Assembly (NCBI RefSeq): GCF_036850765.1
Contig: NC_089495.1
Location: 60,364,410-60,428,409, forward strand
Direction of reading: 5' to 3'
Source: Saccopteryx bilineata
Taxonomy: Eukaryota > Chordata > Mammalia > Chiroptera > Emballonuridae
Length of the DNA: 64,000 bases
Under the pieces are notes generated by a model. It worked only from the letters and a program-made list of their open reading frames with translations, did no database searches and was not told the DNA's origin. This document shows, one piece after another, positions 23,370 to 34,271 of this stretch (the first letter of the stretch is position 1; the number at the start of each line of letters is the position of its first letter). The position numbers and the translations under genes are program-made.

Positions 23370-23465
23370 TCTGGAGTCAATAAACTACAGCCTATGGATA
23401 AAATCCAACCCAATGTCTGCTTTTGTAAATAATGTTTTATTGGAACAGAGCCACACCTAACTTAC
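23370..23465. repeat. hAT-type (Charlie-like) DNA transposon fragment
   Basis: 'CAATAAACTACAGCCTATGG' followed by 'CTGCTTTTGTAAATAATGTT' and 'TTATTGGAACAGAGCCACAC' matches a widespread old mammalian non-autonomous hAT family by eye. Only one terminal part survives and it lacks a visible target duplication. Confidence 0.6.
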
Positions 23466-24130
23466 TATACTTTTTCAACTTCTTTATTAAAATATGATTA
23501 ATATGTAAGACCTGTATATATTTAATGTAAGTGAGTTTAGGGACAAGTATACACCTGTGAAACCATCATCACCATCAAGACCGTATCATATTCATCACCT
23601 CCCAGAGTTTCCTTCTGCATCTTTTATTTTGTGTATGTGTTATAAGAACATTTAACATAAACTATACCCTCTAAGACACATGTATTTTTTTTTTTTTTTT
23701 GTATTTTTCTGAAGCTGGAAACGGGGAGAGACAGTCAGACAGACTCCCGCATGTGCCCGACCGGGATCCACCCGGCACGCCCACTAGGGGCGACGCTCTG
23801 CCCACCAGGGGGCGATGCTCTGCCCCTCCAGGGCATCGTTCTGCAGCGACCAGAGCCACTCTAGCGCCTGGGGCAGAGGCCAAGGAGCCATCTCCAGCGC
23901 CCGGGCCATCTTTGCTCCAATGGAACCTTGGCTGCGGGAGGGGAAGAGAGAGACAGAGAGGAAGGAGGGGGGGTGGAGAAGCAAATGGATGCTTCTCCTA
24001 TGTGCCCTGGCCGGGAATCGAACCCAGGTCCCCCGCACGCCAGGCCGACACTCTACCGCTGAGCCAACCGGCCAGGGCACCACATGTATTTTTGACATAT
24101 TGCCTATGGTAGTTCTTATATTACAATAAC
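23466..24130 (-). mobile_element. Old L1 3'-end fragment interrupted by a SINE
   Basis: 'TTAAAATATGATTAATATGT', 'AAACCATCATCACCATCAAG' and 'CATCACCTCCCAGAGTTTCC' read as the reversed 3' UTR of an ancient L1. The sequence is split at about 23,690 by the family A SINE, and only a short tail remains beyond it. Confidence 0.6.
23690..24080 (-). mobile_element. Family A SINE, duplicated-module subtype
   Basis: A perfect 13-bp target duplication, CACATGTATTTTT, flanks it (23,677-23,689 and 24,081-24,093). Like the copy at 15,607 it has the 21/22-bp module twice (23,779-23,799 and 23,800-23,821). The head keeps GGGAATCGAACC (reversed B box). Frames of 104-137 codons in it are artefacts of a GC-rich, stop-poor body. 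Confidence 0.93.
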
Positions 24131-25614
24131 ACAGTCAAGTAGATGTTACAGAGACCATATAACACAAAGAATCAAAATTATCAGGCCCTTTAAGAAAATG
24201 TTAACTTTTGATATAGAAATCTATTCCCTTTCTTCTCCCCAGATCCTGTGGGTGGGTGTTTGGGTGAAATTGCTTTCTATTTTTTTAAATCTTTCTATAT
24301 TGCTCAAACAGGACTTAGTACTGAAATGTGATAAAATATTTTCTCAAGCAAATACATTTTTTGTATACGTGTAAATTTACATGAAAACTAATTTTATTTG
24401 TTCTGATTAAAACATACAAAAACCTCTGTAGCTTTTAAAATAGACATTCAGCAAAAGACCTTGTGTAATTATGGTTTTATTTTTGTTTTATAATATATTA
24501 CTGAATTAAATAAAACAATTTAAATACACTAATATTATAATTTTGTGTTGTGAAATGTCCTTGAGTGTATAAAGCTAGGTTTATTCAACAATGCAATCTA
24601 TTTATATATCAACCTTTGTCTTTTAAAATATGATAGATCCATTCAGAGTCCTATGGTTTTTCCAAAATTTTTATATTCTGACAGTCTAAATTGTCATAAA
24701 AATGCTTTACCAATCTGCATAGAAACAATTATTAAAATAACTTATAAAATGCTTCTTGATTTAGTAGAGAATTATTTTATTATGATAGAAAAAACACTCC
24801 TGGACTTTTTTTAATTAAAAAGTTTTATTTCAAGTAAGTAGCTTTGCAGAAGACAGATACTCAGAATTATGGGTAAAAACAGATTGGTAGTTGTTCTGTC
24901 TTCCTTTTCCGTGAGATTTTCAAACTTGGCTTCAATAAAATTTTGCTGAATTTTGGGGCTTGAAAGATCAATGAATGATTTAAAAATATATAACTTCTTT
25001 ATCTCCTCTAATCTGGTACTTTAGTCTCTGATGTTAAATATGCTTTATACTTTCCAATATTTTTAGCTTCCTCACATAATTTTATCTTACTGGAAAACAA
25101 ATTTTATTTCTCTCAGAAAACCTTAGTCCTCTACTCTTCATTAGTATTTAACCTGGGTCTCACGTTTTTTGAGTCCAGCCAGAAGTCCTTCCATTCTGTC
25201 AAGGAAAATGTAAGTTGCTGATCTTCACCAATAAAAGGCATCATGTGCCCCTTTGTAAAGCTTTTGGAAAAACATGTGATCTACTTAGAATCATGAATCA
25301 TATTTCTGCTGAAGCATCTATATAACTATTACAAGGTCTTTAAACTTTTTAATTTTAATTACATTATTATAAGTGTTCCTGGTAGAACTAGGAACTACTA
25401 AGTCAACCTTGCTTCTTGATTCACCATGGACTTGAACTCTTACTTCTAAGAATCAGGTGTCACTCTTGCTTAAATCTTTTATAGTCAGTTTTAGCCTTAA
25501 GTTTTTGACATTTGTCAAATCTTTCTTGACTCTGGGTTTTATTCTTAAATTGTCAGATGCCTCTGTTAGTCTCAACTATTTTGTGTTGATATAGCTAAAG
25601 TTTATAGTCTATAC
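24131..25614. other. AT-rich spacer, nothing recognised
   Basis: No repeat could be named and no open frame exceeds 60 codons with any support. Confidence 0.45.
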
Positions 25615-25765
25615 CATTCATTCTTCCAGTAAATAAAGTTTTGAGTACATAGTTACTTTTTAGCATTGTTCTTAGTTCTGGAGGTATAGCAGTGAAAAAG
25701 GATGCCTCTGCCATCATGGACATTATATGATGTTTGTAACAGTAAAGATATACATAAAGGTGTGT
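25615..25765 (-). repeat. L2 LINE 3'-end relic
   Basis: 'TTAGCATTGTTCTTAGTTCT', 'GGAGGTATAGCAGTGAAAAA' and 'CATGGACATTATATGATG' follow the reversed L2 end (…GGGGATACAGCAGTGAACAA…). It is diverged. Confidence 0.6.
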
Positions 25766-27931
25766 TATCTTCTGATAGCTGAACACAGTGTAATTCAAAT
25801 GTCCTGTCATCATTTTTAAGTTTTCAGATGAAGTACATTGTTAGTCTGTTTTTTCATTCTCTTTTAGTTTCTTCCAATGTTTTGACCATGTCCCACATGG
25901 AAAATGTACTGTGTTTATTTATCATATATAATTTAATTTGGGAAAGTCAAAGATCAATTCTTGTAATTTTTAAAATCTTTTGGTTCTTTGAATTTTTAAG
26001 TCCAAATTTAATATAATTTTATCACCAATTATGTAAAAATCTGTAACTCAAAATATTATATATGATTATAGTCATTAAGTATTCATTAGGCTTTTCTATT
26101 AATTTTTAGTCCATTGTGATAAATTATGCTCCCAATATTTATTATATAAATAATGTGATATTCAGATGAACTAGGGAGATAAAGTGCTAGAACTATTCAT
26201 TTGATTAATTTTTTTCTTGATTTTTCTATAATGGGAATTAGTTTAAAAGTAATATACCCAGTACTTCTATGAATTACATAAAGGAGAATATACCATTTTA
26301 GCACCCAAACAAAATTTAAAATTTTATATAGTGAGCATTATGAGCTTTGGCATACTATATTTTGTTATTTCTGTTTAATATTTTTCTCACTGTAAACAAA
26401 CATTTTTGATTAACTTTTGCCTTTCATCTGTGGTATATTTTTCTTATTTAACAATTTGATGTATTATTGTTCAAAGCTGTATGGGTTAGGCAAATGTCTT
26501 CCAAGATTTAAAAATTCTGGTAAAAAATAAATGTGGAAACAGGAACAAACCTTTCTATAAAAAACATGCCTTCTTATTAATAGTTAATAGCTTAAATAAC
26601 TGAAAAATTATTTATTTAAAAAATTTCTTCTTTGAAAGGTGAGTTTTTATTTATTTTACTTTATTAGGTACTCCCTTTTTTCTGGGGAAGTTATAAAGCA
26701 CTTTGTATTTCTTCTGTGGAGGTCAGTCATCATGTTGCACCTCAGGAGGTAGAAAAGCAATTCATACATTTCCTACACAAACAGGCTCTTCAGAGACTTC
26801 CCACAGGCATAACCCAGTTAACATGTGTTTAATTTCATTCTCAGGTGGTTTTAGCAGGGAACAATTTCATCTCGATGTGGAGCTAATAGAGCCATATCTG
26901 CAATTTAAAGATAAATTTACAAGAGTAACCTTATGTTATTATACATGGCCCTGTGTCCATTTTAATTTGAGTCTTTCTAAATGAAGAAAGCATGATTGCA
27001 AATATAGTTTAAAACAATTGAATTCTGGATATATTAAGCAACACTAAATAATATCAAGTACTTTGTCTAAACAAGAAACTGCACAGCTGCACATTTAAAA
27101 ATACTTCAGTGTAAATAGTTTTTATTTACAGTCACTGTTTTTGTAATCATTACTGCTATTATAAAAATTCTCTCTCTCTACCTCCCTCCCTCCTTCTTAA
27201 GCACTATTTAAGTACCTTGTATCTATTATTACCATTTATTTTCTTTTTAAACTATTTTTTGTTGGATATTTATGGGAATTTTTTTATATCCCCAATTTTC
27301 AGAAATGTCATCACATTCCTTGGTAAAAGGCAGTTTTCATCCATTGTGTATAGTCCTAAATAACACTCTGATACTTATATTTAAGAATTTGCTTACCTTT
27401 TTTCTCTATTTGCTATTACTTGTAGTTTAGACTTAAGCTGCCTCTTCTAGTTTTCTGATTAGAGATTTTAAGATTATAGCCATACTTTTCAGGATTCTAG
27501 GATTTGAGTGAGAGGAGAGGACTTAAGGAGTTCAATATTTCACTTAATTCCTTTCTCCAAAAAAACACTTTCAGCTTTGCCTTAATTCTACCTGTTCTGG
27601 GTCCTTCTTAATTCACTCTCTGTGAGAAATTAATTTCAAATCTTCTGCCTGGTTGAGATAAGATAATTAGTTATGAGGAATGGTAATAAGATACAGAAGA
27701 ATAACTGCTTTTTAAACAGAATTTTAACAATATTTTTTTCTTATACTTTCAGAAATTGCATCCCAATTTCTGATACTGGTATTTTGCATTGAATCAGCTT
27801 GCTTTTTGATGTTTCTGTGCTAAATTTATTAATATTTATTCATATTCTTTATAATTTCTCTCTTAATTACTATAAAAATCCTATCATTTTGGGGCTGTTC
27901 AGTAATGAGTTGAGTTTTCAGATGAAATATA
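25766..27931. other. Long AT-rich spacer
   Basis: A 93-codon plus-strand frame (26,703-26,984) lies in a less AT-rich patch around 26,700-26,960; it has no recognisable domain. A (CTCCCT)-rich tract lies at about 27,170-27,200. No repeat family was named. Confidence 0.45.
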
Positions 27932-28132
27932 CAATGTGTCCGTAAAGTCATGGTGCACTTTTGACTGGTCACAGGAAAGCAACAAAAGACGATAGAAATG
28001 TGAAATCTGCACTAAATAAATGGAAAACCCTCCCAGTTTCTGTAGGATGATGAGCAGCATGTGTGCATGAGCAGATGATGATGTAACAACACCATGTATA
28101 TAGCAGAGCAGCCCACGGCCATGCCAGTCGAG

Positions 28133-28418
28133 ATGTGGACGATACAGAGGAAAAGTTCAGTGTGTTCTGTGGCTCACTAAGTTTGAATCCGTGACCAAAG
28201 TGCAACGTGAATATCAGCGCATTTATAACAAAGCCCCACCACATAGGAATAACATTACTCGGTGGGATAAACATTTGAAGGAAACTGGCAGTTTGGTGGA
28301 GAAACCCTGTTCTGGAAGGCCATCAGTCAGTGATGAGTCTGTAGAGGCTATACAGGATAGCTACCTAAGGAGCCCTAAAAAATCTGTGCATGAGCTCACA
28401 CCGAACTGCACTGAATAG
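28133..28418 (+). pseudogene. Mariner-type transposase, N-terminal DNA-binding fragment
   Basis: An ATG at 28,133 opens a short frame (MWTIQRK) that shifts at an AAAA run near 28,151. The continuing frame reads CVLWLTKFESVTKVQREYQR and then a helix-turn-helix region with a GRPSVSDESVEAIQ stretch and LRSPKKSV. This is the layout of the first helix-turn-helix and linker of mariner-type transposases, which bind the inverted repeats. The frame ends at a stop at 28,416-28,418, just before the right repeat. The DDD/DDE catalytic core is wholly absent. Confidence 0.78.
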
Positions 28419-28464
28419 ATATAAAACTGGGAGAGTTTTCCTTTTATTTGGTGCAGATTTTACA

Positions 28465-28833
28465 CTTTTTTTTTTTTTCTGAAGCTGGAAACGGGGAGGC
28501 AGTCAGACAGACTCCCACATGCACCCGACCGGGATCCACCCGGCATGCCCACCAGGGGTGATACTCTGCCCATCCGGGGCGTTGCTCTGTCATGACCAGA
28601 GCCACTCTAGCGCCTGGGGCAGAGGCCAAGGAGCCATCCCCAGTGCCCGGGCCATCTTTTGCTCCAATGGAGTCTTGGCTGCGGGAGGGGAAGAGAGAGA
28701 CAGAGAGGAAGGAGAGGGGGAGGGATGGAGAAGCAGATGGGTGCCTCTCCTGTGTGCCCTGGCCAGGAATCAAACCTCGGACTTCTGCATGCCAGGCCGA
28801 CACTCTACCACTGAGCCAACCGGCCAGGGCCTG
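28465..28833 (-). mobile_element. Family A SINE inside the mariner right inverted repeat
   Basis: Starts with a T-run and TTCTGAAGCTGG and ends with the inverted head CCGGCCAGGGCC. The 9-bp sequence GATTTTACA occurs at 28,456-28,464 and 28,834-28,842. Removing the SINE and one copy restores a continuous match to the left mariner repeat, which confirms the insertion point independently. It carries the single, not the duplicated, GCCCACCAGGGG module. Confidence 0.93.
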
Positions 28834-28854
28834 GATTTTACATTTCTATCATCT

Positions 28855-30419
28855 GAATACAACACACTATAGTTGTATTCAGTTTACTGTTTTAGCTATC
28901 TGTACATCACTAATTGAATGGGTTACTCAATGAAGTGTCTTCTAAAAATAAAAGTTGCATCTATAGGTTTTATCAGCATCATTAGACTTGGAGGCTAATA
29001 ACAAATGGGTGGCCAATGGGTTTTCCTTTCACTGTTGTTGTGCATTTGGTTTTGTTTCTTTTGTTCCCAACTTCCATTCTGGGCACCAATTATTTTATTT
29101 AGGCTGCACCTAATTTTCATTGATACCTTCAGCATTTATGTATCTAAAGACTCTTGTTTCTGCCCTCAATGTAATAACGCTTTATTAAAGCTGAAAGACA
29201 ACAGTATGGTAGTGCAAGATGGCAAGAATAAAAACAAAGAAACTAACTGTAGCAATAAATTAGAGAAGAACAAAATAGAGTGTGATTTAGAGAAGTTTTA
29301 AATTATAGCAGTATCGATGGGAAATTAAAATACATTTTGAATAACAAAAACATGAAAATTTAATAAATTAATGAAAGAGTTTTTGTTATTTTAAGACAGG
29401 AGAATGTCTTTTCATATATGGACACTGAAAATAAACATATATGATAAATTGCATGTAAGTTGTATGAACAACCTTATCTGTTAAGAATTATAAATTCCAA
29501 AGATAAGAGGTTAAAGAATATTTTTGGTCTTTCCTAATGCAATGACAAGAATAAAAATTATGCATTTGCTTAAAAACTGATACTTTATATTACCTTTTTT
29601 ATAAGTCCCCAAATGAATACTACTTAGTGCATTTGAAAGAAAATATTTTTGTTATGCAATATCTTTTGGTTCCAACCATGCTGGAATAGGCAGTTTTTAA
29701 TTGAATTAGAAAGGAAGTTAATAACAAGGGAAGAAAATTGTGTTATTTAGATCCAAAATCCTGTACATTATCTTCCTAGCCCTATTGTCCTGTGATTCTG
29801 ACATTTAATCTAAATCAGTGAAAATATTGATATTGTTACTATAGTGGAGTCTGGAATTTAGGAGTCAAGATTTTTTATAATCTCAATTTGATTAATTTAA
29901 AAACTGTTGCACTCAGGAAAAACATTACCCTAGACATTCTAAAATATAAGCAAACTAAAAATGTAAATACTGCAGTAATAAAGCAAGATAGTTAATATTA
30001 TGAAAGTAAATACTAAGAATATAAATTAAATATAAAAAACAAAGAAATACTATGAAAATTATGTATGTCTAAAATTGCATAATATACATATTGTGGTTAT
30101 ATATACCACATTTGTTGCAGTAATTTACAAGGCAAACAAAGACAAAAAATATGTAAAACAAAACATACCCTTACACTCTGGTATTTTGATAATCAAGAAC
30201 ACATTGTGATATTTTCTACTAGGGAAAACAAAATATACAAACAGAAATAACATAATCATTTGAATTTCAGACTCAGCAAAAGTTTATGGTAAAGAAATAA
30301 AATTAATTTTTTCTTTCTTTAGTCATTATTGTTGGGTTTTTTTTAAGTGATATTAACTATTTTGTGATCATATCCTTACACTTTAGTTTTTACAAGTGCT
30401 TTCTAAATGTTATGAACTC
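28855..30419. other. AT-rich spacer, nothing recognised
   Basis: A 98-codon frame at 29,005-29,301 starts with a hydrophobic stretch and contains CFCPQCNN, but it has no homologue I know, no introns and AT-driven composition. It is not called a gene. Confidence 0.45.
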
Positions 30420-30785
30420 AATATTTGGGTGACCTCCAAATCCATGTGTTAATCTTCTAACCCCAAAGAGACAGTGTTTGGAGGTGAGGCAGTTGGGATG
30501 TAATGAGGTTTAGATAAGTTCATATGGTTGGGAGTCCCCCCATGATGGCATTGATGTCCTTATAAGGAGAGGAAGAAAATTCAGAGTCCCTCTGCAACAG
30601 AAAATATAGTCAGGAAAGACTGCAACTGTGCAAGCCAGAAATTGGTTCTCACCAAGAACCAAATCTGTCAATACCTTTATCTTCTTTTTTTAGTACCTTG
30701 ACCTTGAACTTCCAGCCTTCTGTTGTTTAAATCACCCAGTCTATACTATTTTAATATAGCAGCACATGTTTACTAAACATTGAGG
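30420..30785 (+). mobile_element. MaLR (MST/MLT1-type) LTR relic
   Basis: Sense order of a MaLR LTR: 'TTATGAACTCAATATTTGGG', 'TTGGAGGTGAGGCAGTTGGG', 'GATGTCCTTATAAGGAGAGG', 'GCAAGCCAGAAATTGGTTCT', 'ACCTTGACCTTGAACTTCCA', and 'TGTTTAAATCACCCAGTCTA'. It is diverged and lacks any internal region. Confidence 0.78.
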
Positions 30786-31475
30786 AAATAATTTTTATGT
30801 ATAATTAATTTCTCCTTAAATTTCCTGTTTAGTATGTTAATTTTTATGAAGTTGGAAAACTGAGGACTTAACTTTATTCAGTCTTAATCATCTGTATTGT
30901 TTTGGATCATGTACACATTGCTTGTGTTTAATTCATATCCATGTAGAATATGATAATCTTATTCCTAAAAGACATGTAAATACACTGCTTTTCTTCTTTT
31001 CCTTAAGTAGTCATTTCTTCTCAAAGTACAAACTGTACTACTTGATCATGGCTTCAATTTCTGCTTTGTTATTTTTACTGTGGTTTAGTAACAATTTTCT
31101 AATGCAGGGCTATGGAAATAAAAACAAAAGATTAAACCCTTAATACTTTTGTTGACATTTTTGCATACAAATGTACTTTTTCATACTTTTTAATAATTCA
31201 TTTTATAATTATTTGTTATTAAGTAAAAGTTGGGTACTGCTCACCAAAACCACAACAAAATTATTCATAGAACATCTCCATTGTCTCTAACTGTGGTCTC
31301 CAAAGCAACTTGGGTGTGCCTGAAGGACACAACATGAGACTCTAAGTCATTGTGTTTTACTCAGAAAAAAGTAAACAAAAATATTTATTATTATTTTCTC
31401 TCCAGCAATGAAAGTGAGGAAGAATGAGAAGTCCAGGTTTTTTTTTCAGTATTTTATTTTTGTTTCTAATATCTT
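30786..31475. other. Spacer, nothing recognised
   Basis: AT-rich; a 73-codon frame at 30,922-31,143 is unsupported. Confidence 0.4.
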
Positions 31476-31683
31476 TATTATTTATTTATTTATTTATTTA
31501 GTTAGTTAGTTAGTTAGTTTTAGAGAGAGAAAGGAAGAGAGAGAGAGAGCAAGACATCAGTTTGTCATTTCACCCATCCATCTATTCACTGATTGACTCT
31601 TGTGTGTGCCCTGACTGGGGATCAAACTTGTAACCTTGGGATATCAGGAGGATGCTCTACCTCAGTGAGCTAACTGGTCAAGG
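31476..31683 (-). mobile_element. Family D (VES-like) tRNA-derived SINE, old copy
   Basis: (TTTA)n then (GTTA)n tail at 31,476-31,519, a GAGA block, 'TCACTGATTGACTCTTGTGT', 'GTGCCCTGACTGGGGATCAA', 'AACCTTGGGATATCAGGAGG', and head 'GAGCTAACTGGTCAAGG'. The tRNA-like part differs from families A to C and resembles the broadly distributed bat VES group. No target duplication is visible. Confidence 0.7.
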
Positions 31684-32767
31684 AAGTAAAGGTTCTTTAC
31701 TCCTTCTCAGTTGAAACCAAAGAAGAGAAGGAATCCTTGTTATGCTGAGCAGAGATAAGAGATTCAACTCCTTATGTGGTCTCCACTTTTATTGTACTTT
31801 GTGTTGCTTTGTTTTGATTGGCCAGTGGTGAAAGTCTTGCCTCTCCACTAGGTCTCTTCTGACTCTACTCCAACAGGAAGTAGAAGCAGTATCTCTGCAC
31901 TGCTTGATGAAGGTATTATTCCATGCTCCTTATGCTGTCTTGTCATATTATATTGGCAATACATATTCTTGGTCCCTACTCAGGTTTTTCTGAGGTTAGA
32001 ACAGCAAAGGGTGTGAGTACCTTGTTACAACATCAAAAGAGTGAAGTCTTGTCTCCTTCATCCCCTTTGCTGGTATGGATATGGGGTGGGACAGTAGTTA
32101 TTTCTGTGGTTTTTGGATAGAGTAGAGTGGTTGTTATCAAAATATTTTTTTTGTTTTTCTAGGCCATTTCTTTTCTAATCTTTTGGATAAAAAATGTTTT
32201 GTTGAAATTTTTATTATATACAACTGTTGGAGTTAACATGTCATTTCCTTTAGCTCTAAGGTTGAGATATGTGAGATAAATAGAAAGCCCAAGAAATTTA
32301 TCACAGTGTCATTCCTCAGATCCTAATGTTTCTAGCTAGAATGCCTTCTTTTCTCCACCTTGCAGTCTTCTTATATTCATTTTGTATGTAATGTGACCAC
32401 ATATAGATATAACTAGTGAGATTAAGAAAAACCAGTTCAGTCCATCTTCCTGTATTAAAAAAGTATTTGTACTTTTAATTGCTATATTTTTATTTGCTAT
32501 GTGTTTTTTTCTTTATGCTTTATATAGCTCTTCATACTGATCATTTTATGTCAGCAGTCATTTTAAACACAGTTTAAAAAAACTCATTACTCAAAGGGTT
32601 AATTGATTGGGATTTTATTTCTTTTTCTATAACTATTACATTTTTTTCAAAGCTATATGCTGTTTTCCTACTTAGAATTCAAACCCAATGAAATCTAGTT
32701 TTCTCTTTAACTGGTAAATAATTGCTATTTAAAATCACATAACTTCATGTTGGTACTAACTAATGAT
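31684..32767. other. Spacer, nothing recognised
   Basis: 31,690-32,120 is less AT-rich than average and may be an old repeat, but I cannot name it. A 65-codon frame (31,923-32,120) is unsupported. Confidence 0.4.
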
Positions 32768-32783
32768 TAGGTTGTTTTCTTTC

Positions 32784-33109
32784 TTTTTTTTTTTCAGGGA
32801 CAGAGAGTCAGAGAGAGGGATAGATAGGGACAGACAGACAGGAATGGAGAGAGATGAGAAACATCAATCATCAGTTTTTCCGTTGTGGCACTTTAGTTGT
32901 TCATTGATTGCATTCTCATATGTGCCTTGACAGGGCACTACAGCAGACAGGGTGACCCCTTGCTCAAGCCAGTGACCTTGGGTCCAAGCTGGTGAGCCTT
33001 GCTCAAACAGGATGAGCTCAAGTTCAAGTCAGTGACCTCTGGGTCTTGAACCTCGATCCTCCGCATCCCAGTCCGATGCTCTATCCACTGCACCACCGCC
33101 TGGTCAGGC
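32784..33109 (-). mobile_element. Family B SINE
   Basis: Inverted tail (T-run), CAGGGACAGAGAGTCAGAGA, body with TTGCTCAAGCCAGTGACCTT, then head 'CACCACCGCCTGGTCAGGC'. The flanks TAGGTTGTTTTCTTTC (32,768-32,783) and TAGGTTGTTGTCTTTT (33,110-33,125) form a 16-bp duplication with two mismatches. Confidence 0.88.
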
Positions 33110-33125
33110 TAGGTTGTTGTCTTTT

Positions 33126-33523
33126 GAAGTTTACCTTTAAAAGACTATGCTAAGGAAAACATATGTCTTCTGAAATGCTAATTAGATATTAAATATTTTA
33201 TTTATCTTGCCAGTTTTATGGCATGGATGTATATACCAAATGACATATCTGCTTGCATATTTTATGTGCATATGTGTTTTATATTTTCATATAGTTCTAT
33301 TTATCTTTCTTTGTGTTTTAAGATATCAAAACAAAGTTTTTAGATTTTTCTGTAATATTTTTTCTCCATTTATAATGGTGTTTTTATTGTTATTTAATGC
33401 CTTTTCTTTTTTTTCCTTATTGAATTTATTGAGGTGACATTATCTAGAGAAATAAGACATATTTTATATTTTCCTACTATAATTTTGTTTCAAACAGAAT
33501 ATCTAACTTTTATCAAGATAATA
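33126..33523. other. AT-rich spacer with a scrap of L1 end
   Basis: Mostly unassigned. 'GAATTTATTGAGGTGACATT' at 33,421-33,440 is a short reversed L1 3'-end signature. A 76-codon frame here is chance. Confidence 0.45.
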
Positions 33524-33842
33524 CAATTGACCCATGAACAAATGGGTTTTAACTGTACAAGTACACTTACGTGATATATATTTTTTAATCAATGCATGTA
33601 CTATTTTTGATCCATGGTTAGGAGTCTGTGGATGTTGAATCTTGACTGTATATGTTTATCTAACCCATTTTATAAAAGAGACTTGAGAATTAAATGATTT
33701 TAGTATCCACTGGTGTCCTGGAATCAGTGACATGAGGATAATAAGGGACAACATAAGTTTTGGAGAAATCAAAATTTATACATGGATTTTCAACTACAAA
33801 GGGGTTGGCACCTTTCAGCCCCACATTGATCAAGGTCAACTG
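33524..33842. mobile_element. Tigger/MER2-like non-autonomous DNA transposon
   Basis: The left end CAATTGACCCATGAACAA and the right end, read inverted (CAGTTGACCTTGATCAATG), form related terminal repeats. TA flanks both ends (33,522-33,523 and 33,843-33,844), as expected for pogo/Tigger elements. Internal phrases such as 'GTGGATGTTGAATCTTGACT' and 'GGATTTTCAACTACAAAGGG' fit the mammalian MER2 group. There is no transposase. Confidence 0.72.
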
Positions 33843-33940
33843 TAAATGTTATCAGAAAATATTTTGTGATTTTTAACAGAACCTACTTTTACCACAATTA
33901 ATGTGCATTATAAAGTTTTATAAAAGCACACTGGTTTTAT

Positions 33941-34271
33941 TTTCATTTATTTTTTTGTGACAGAGAAAGAGAGAGAGACAGAGAGAGGGGCAGGTAGGAT
34001 AGACAGACAGAAAGGGAGACAGATTAAAAGCATCAATTCATTGTTGCAGCACCTTAGTGGTTCATTGACTGCTTTCTAGTATGTGCCTTGAGCGGGGGAC
34101 TACAGCAGACTGAGTGACCCCTTGCTCAAGTGAGTGACCTTGGGCTCAAGCTAGTGAGCCTTGCTCAAACGAGATGAGCCCGTGCTCAAGCCGGTGACCT
34201 CGGGGCTTTGAATCTGGGTCCCCTGCGTACCAGTCCAACGATCTAACCATTGCGTCACAGCCTGGTCAGGC
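33941..34271 (-). mobile_element. Family B SINE
   Basis: Tail 'TTTCATTTATTTTTTTGTGA', purine block, reversed body with CCCTTGCTCAAGTGAGTGAC, and head GTCACAGCCTGGTCAGGC. The flanks CACACTGGTTT and CACAACTGGTTT differ by one base and look like an aged target duplication. Confidence 0.86.

Larger units (their letters stand above)
27932..28854 (+). mobile_element. Non-autonomous mariner-type transposon with nested SINE
   Basis: The left terminal inverted repeat covers 27,932-28,039 and starts CAATGTGTCCGTAAAGTCAT after a TA. Its inner half recurs inverted at the right (28,423-28,464, from AAACTGGGAGAG, then after the SINE 28,843-28,854 at TTTCTATC). The outer half of the right repeat is missing or replaced, so the element could not now be cut out. 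Between the repeats, an N-terminal transposase fragment runs straight into the right repeat, showing an internal deletion that removed the catalytic domain. Orientation is taken from this fragment. Confidence 0.82.

Noticed and set aside
29005..29301. 98-codon frame with a hydrophobic start and CFCPQCNN
   Set aside because: It has no known relative, AT-driven codons and no gene context; a chance frame is more likely.
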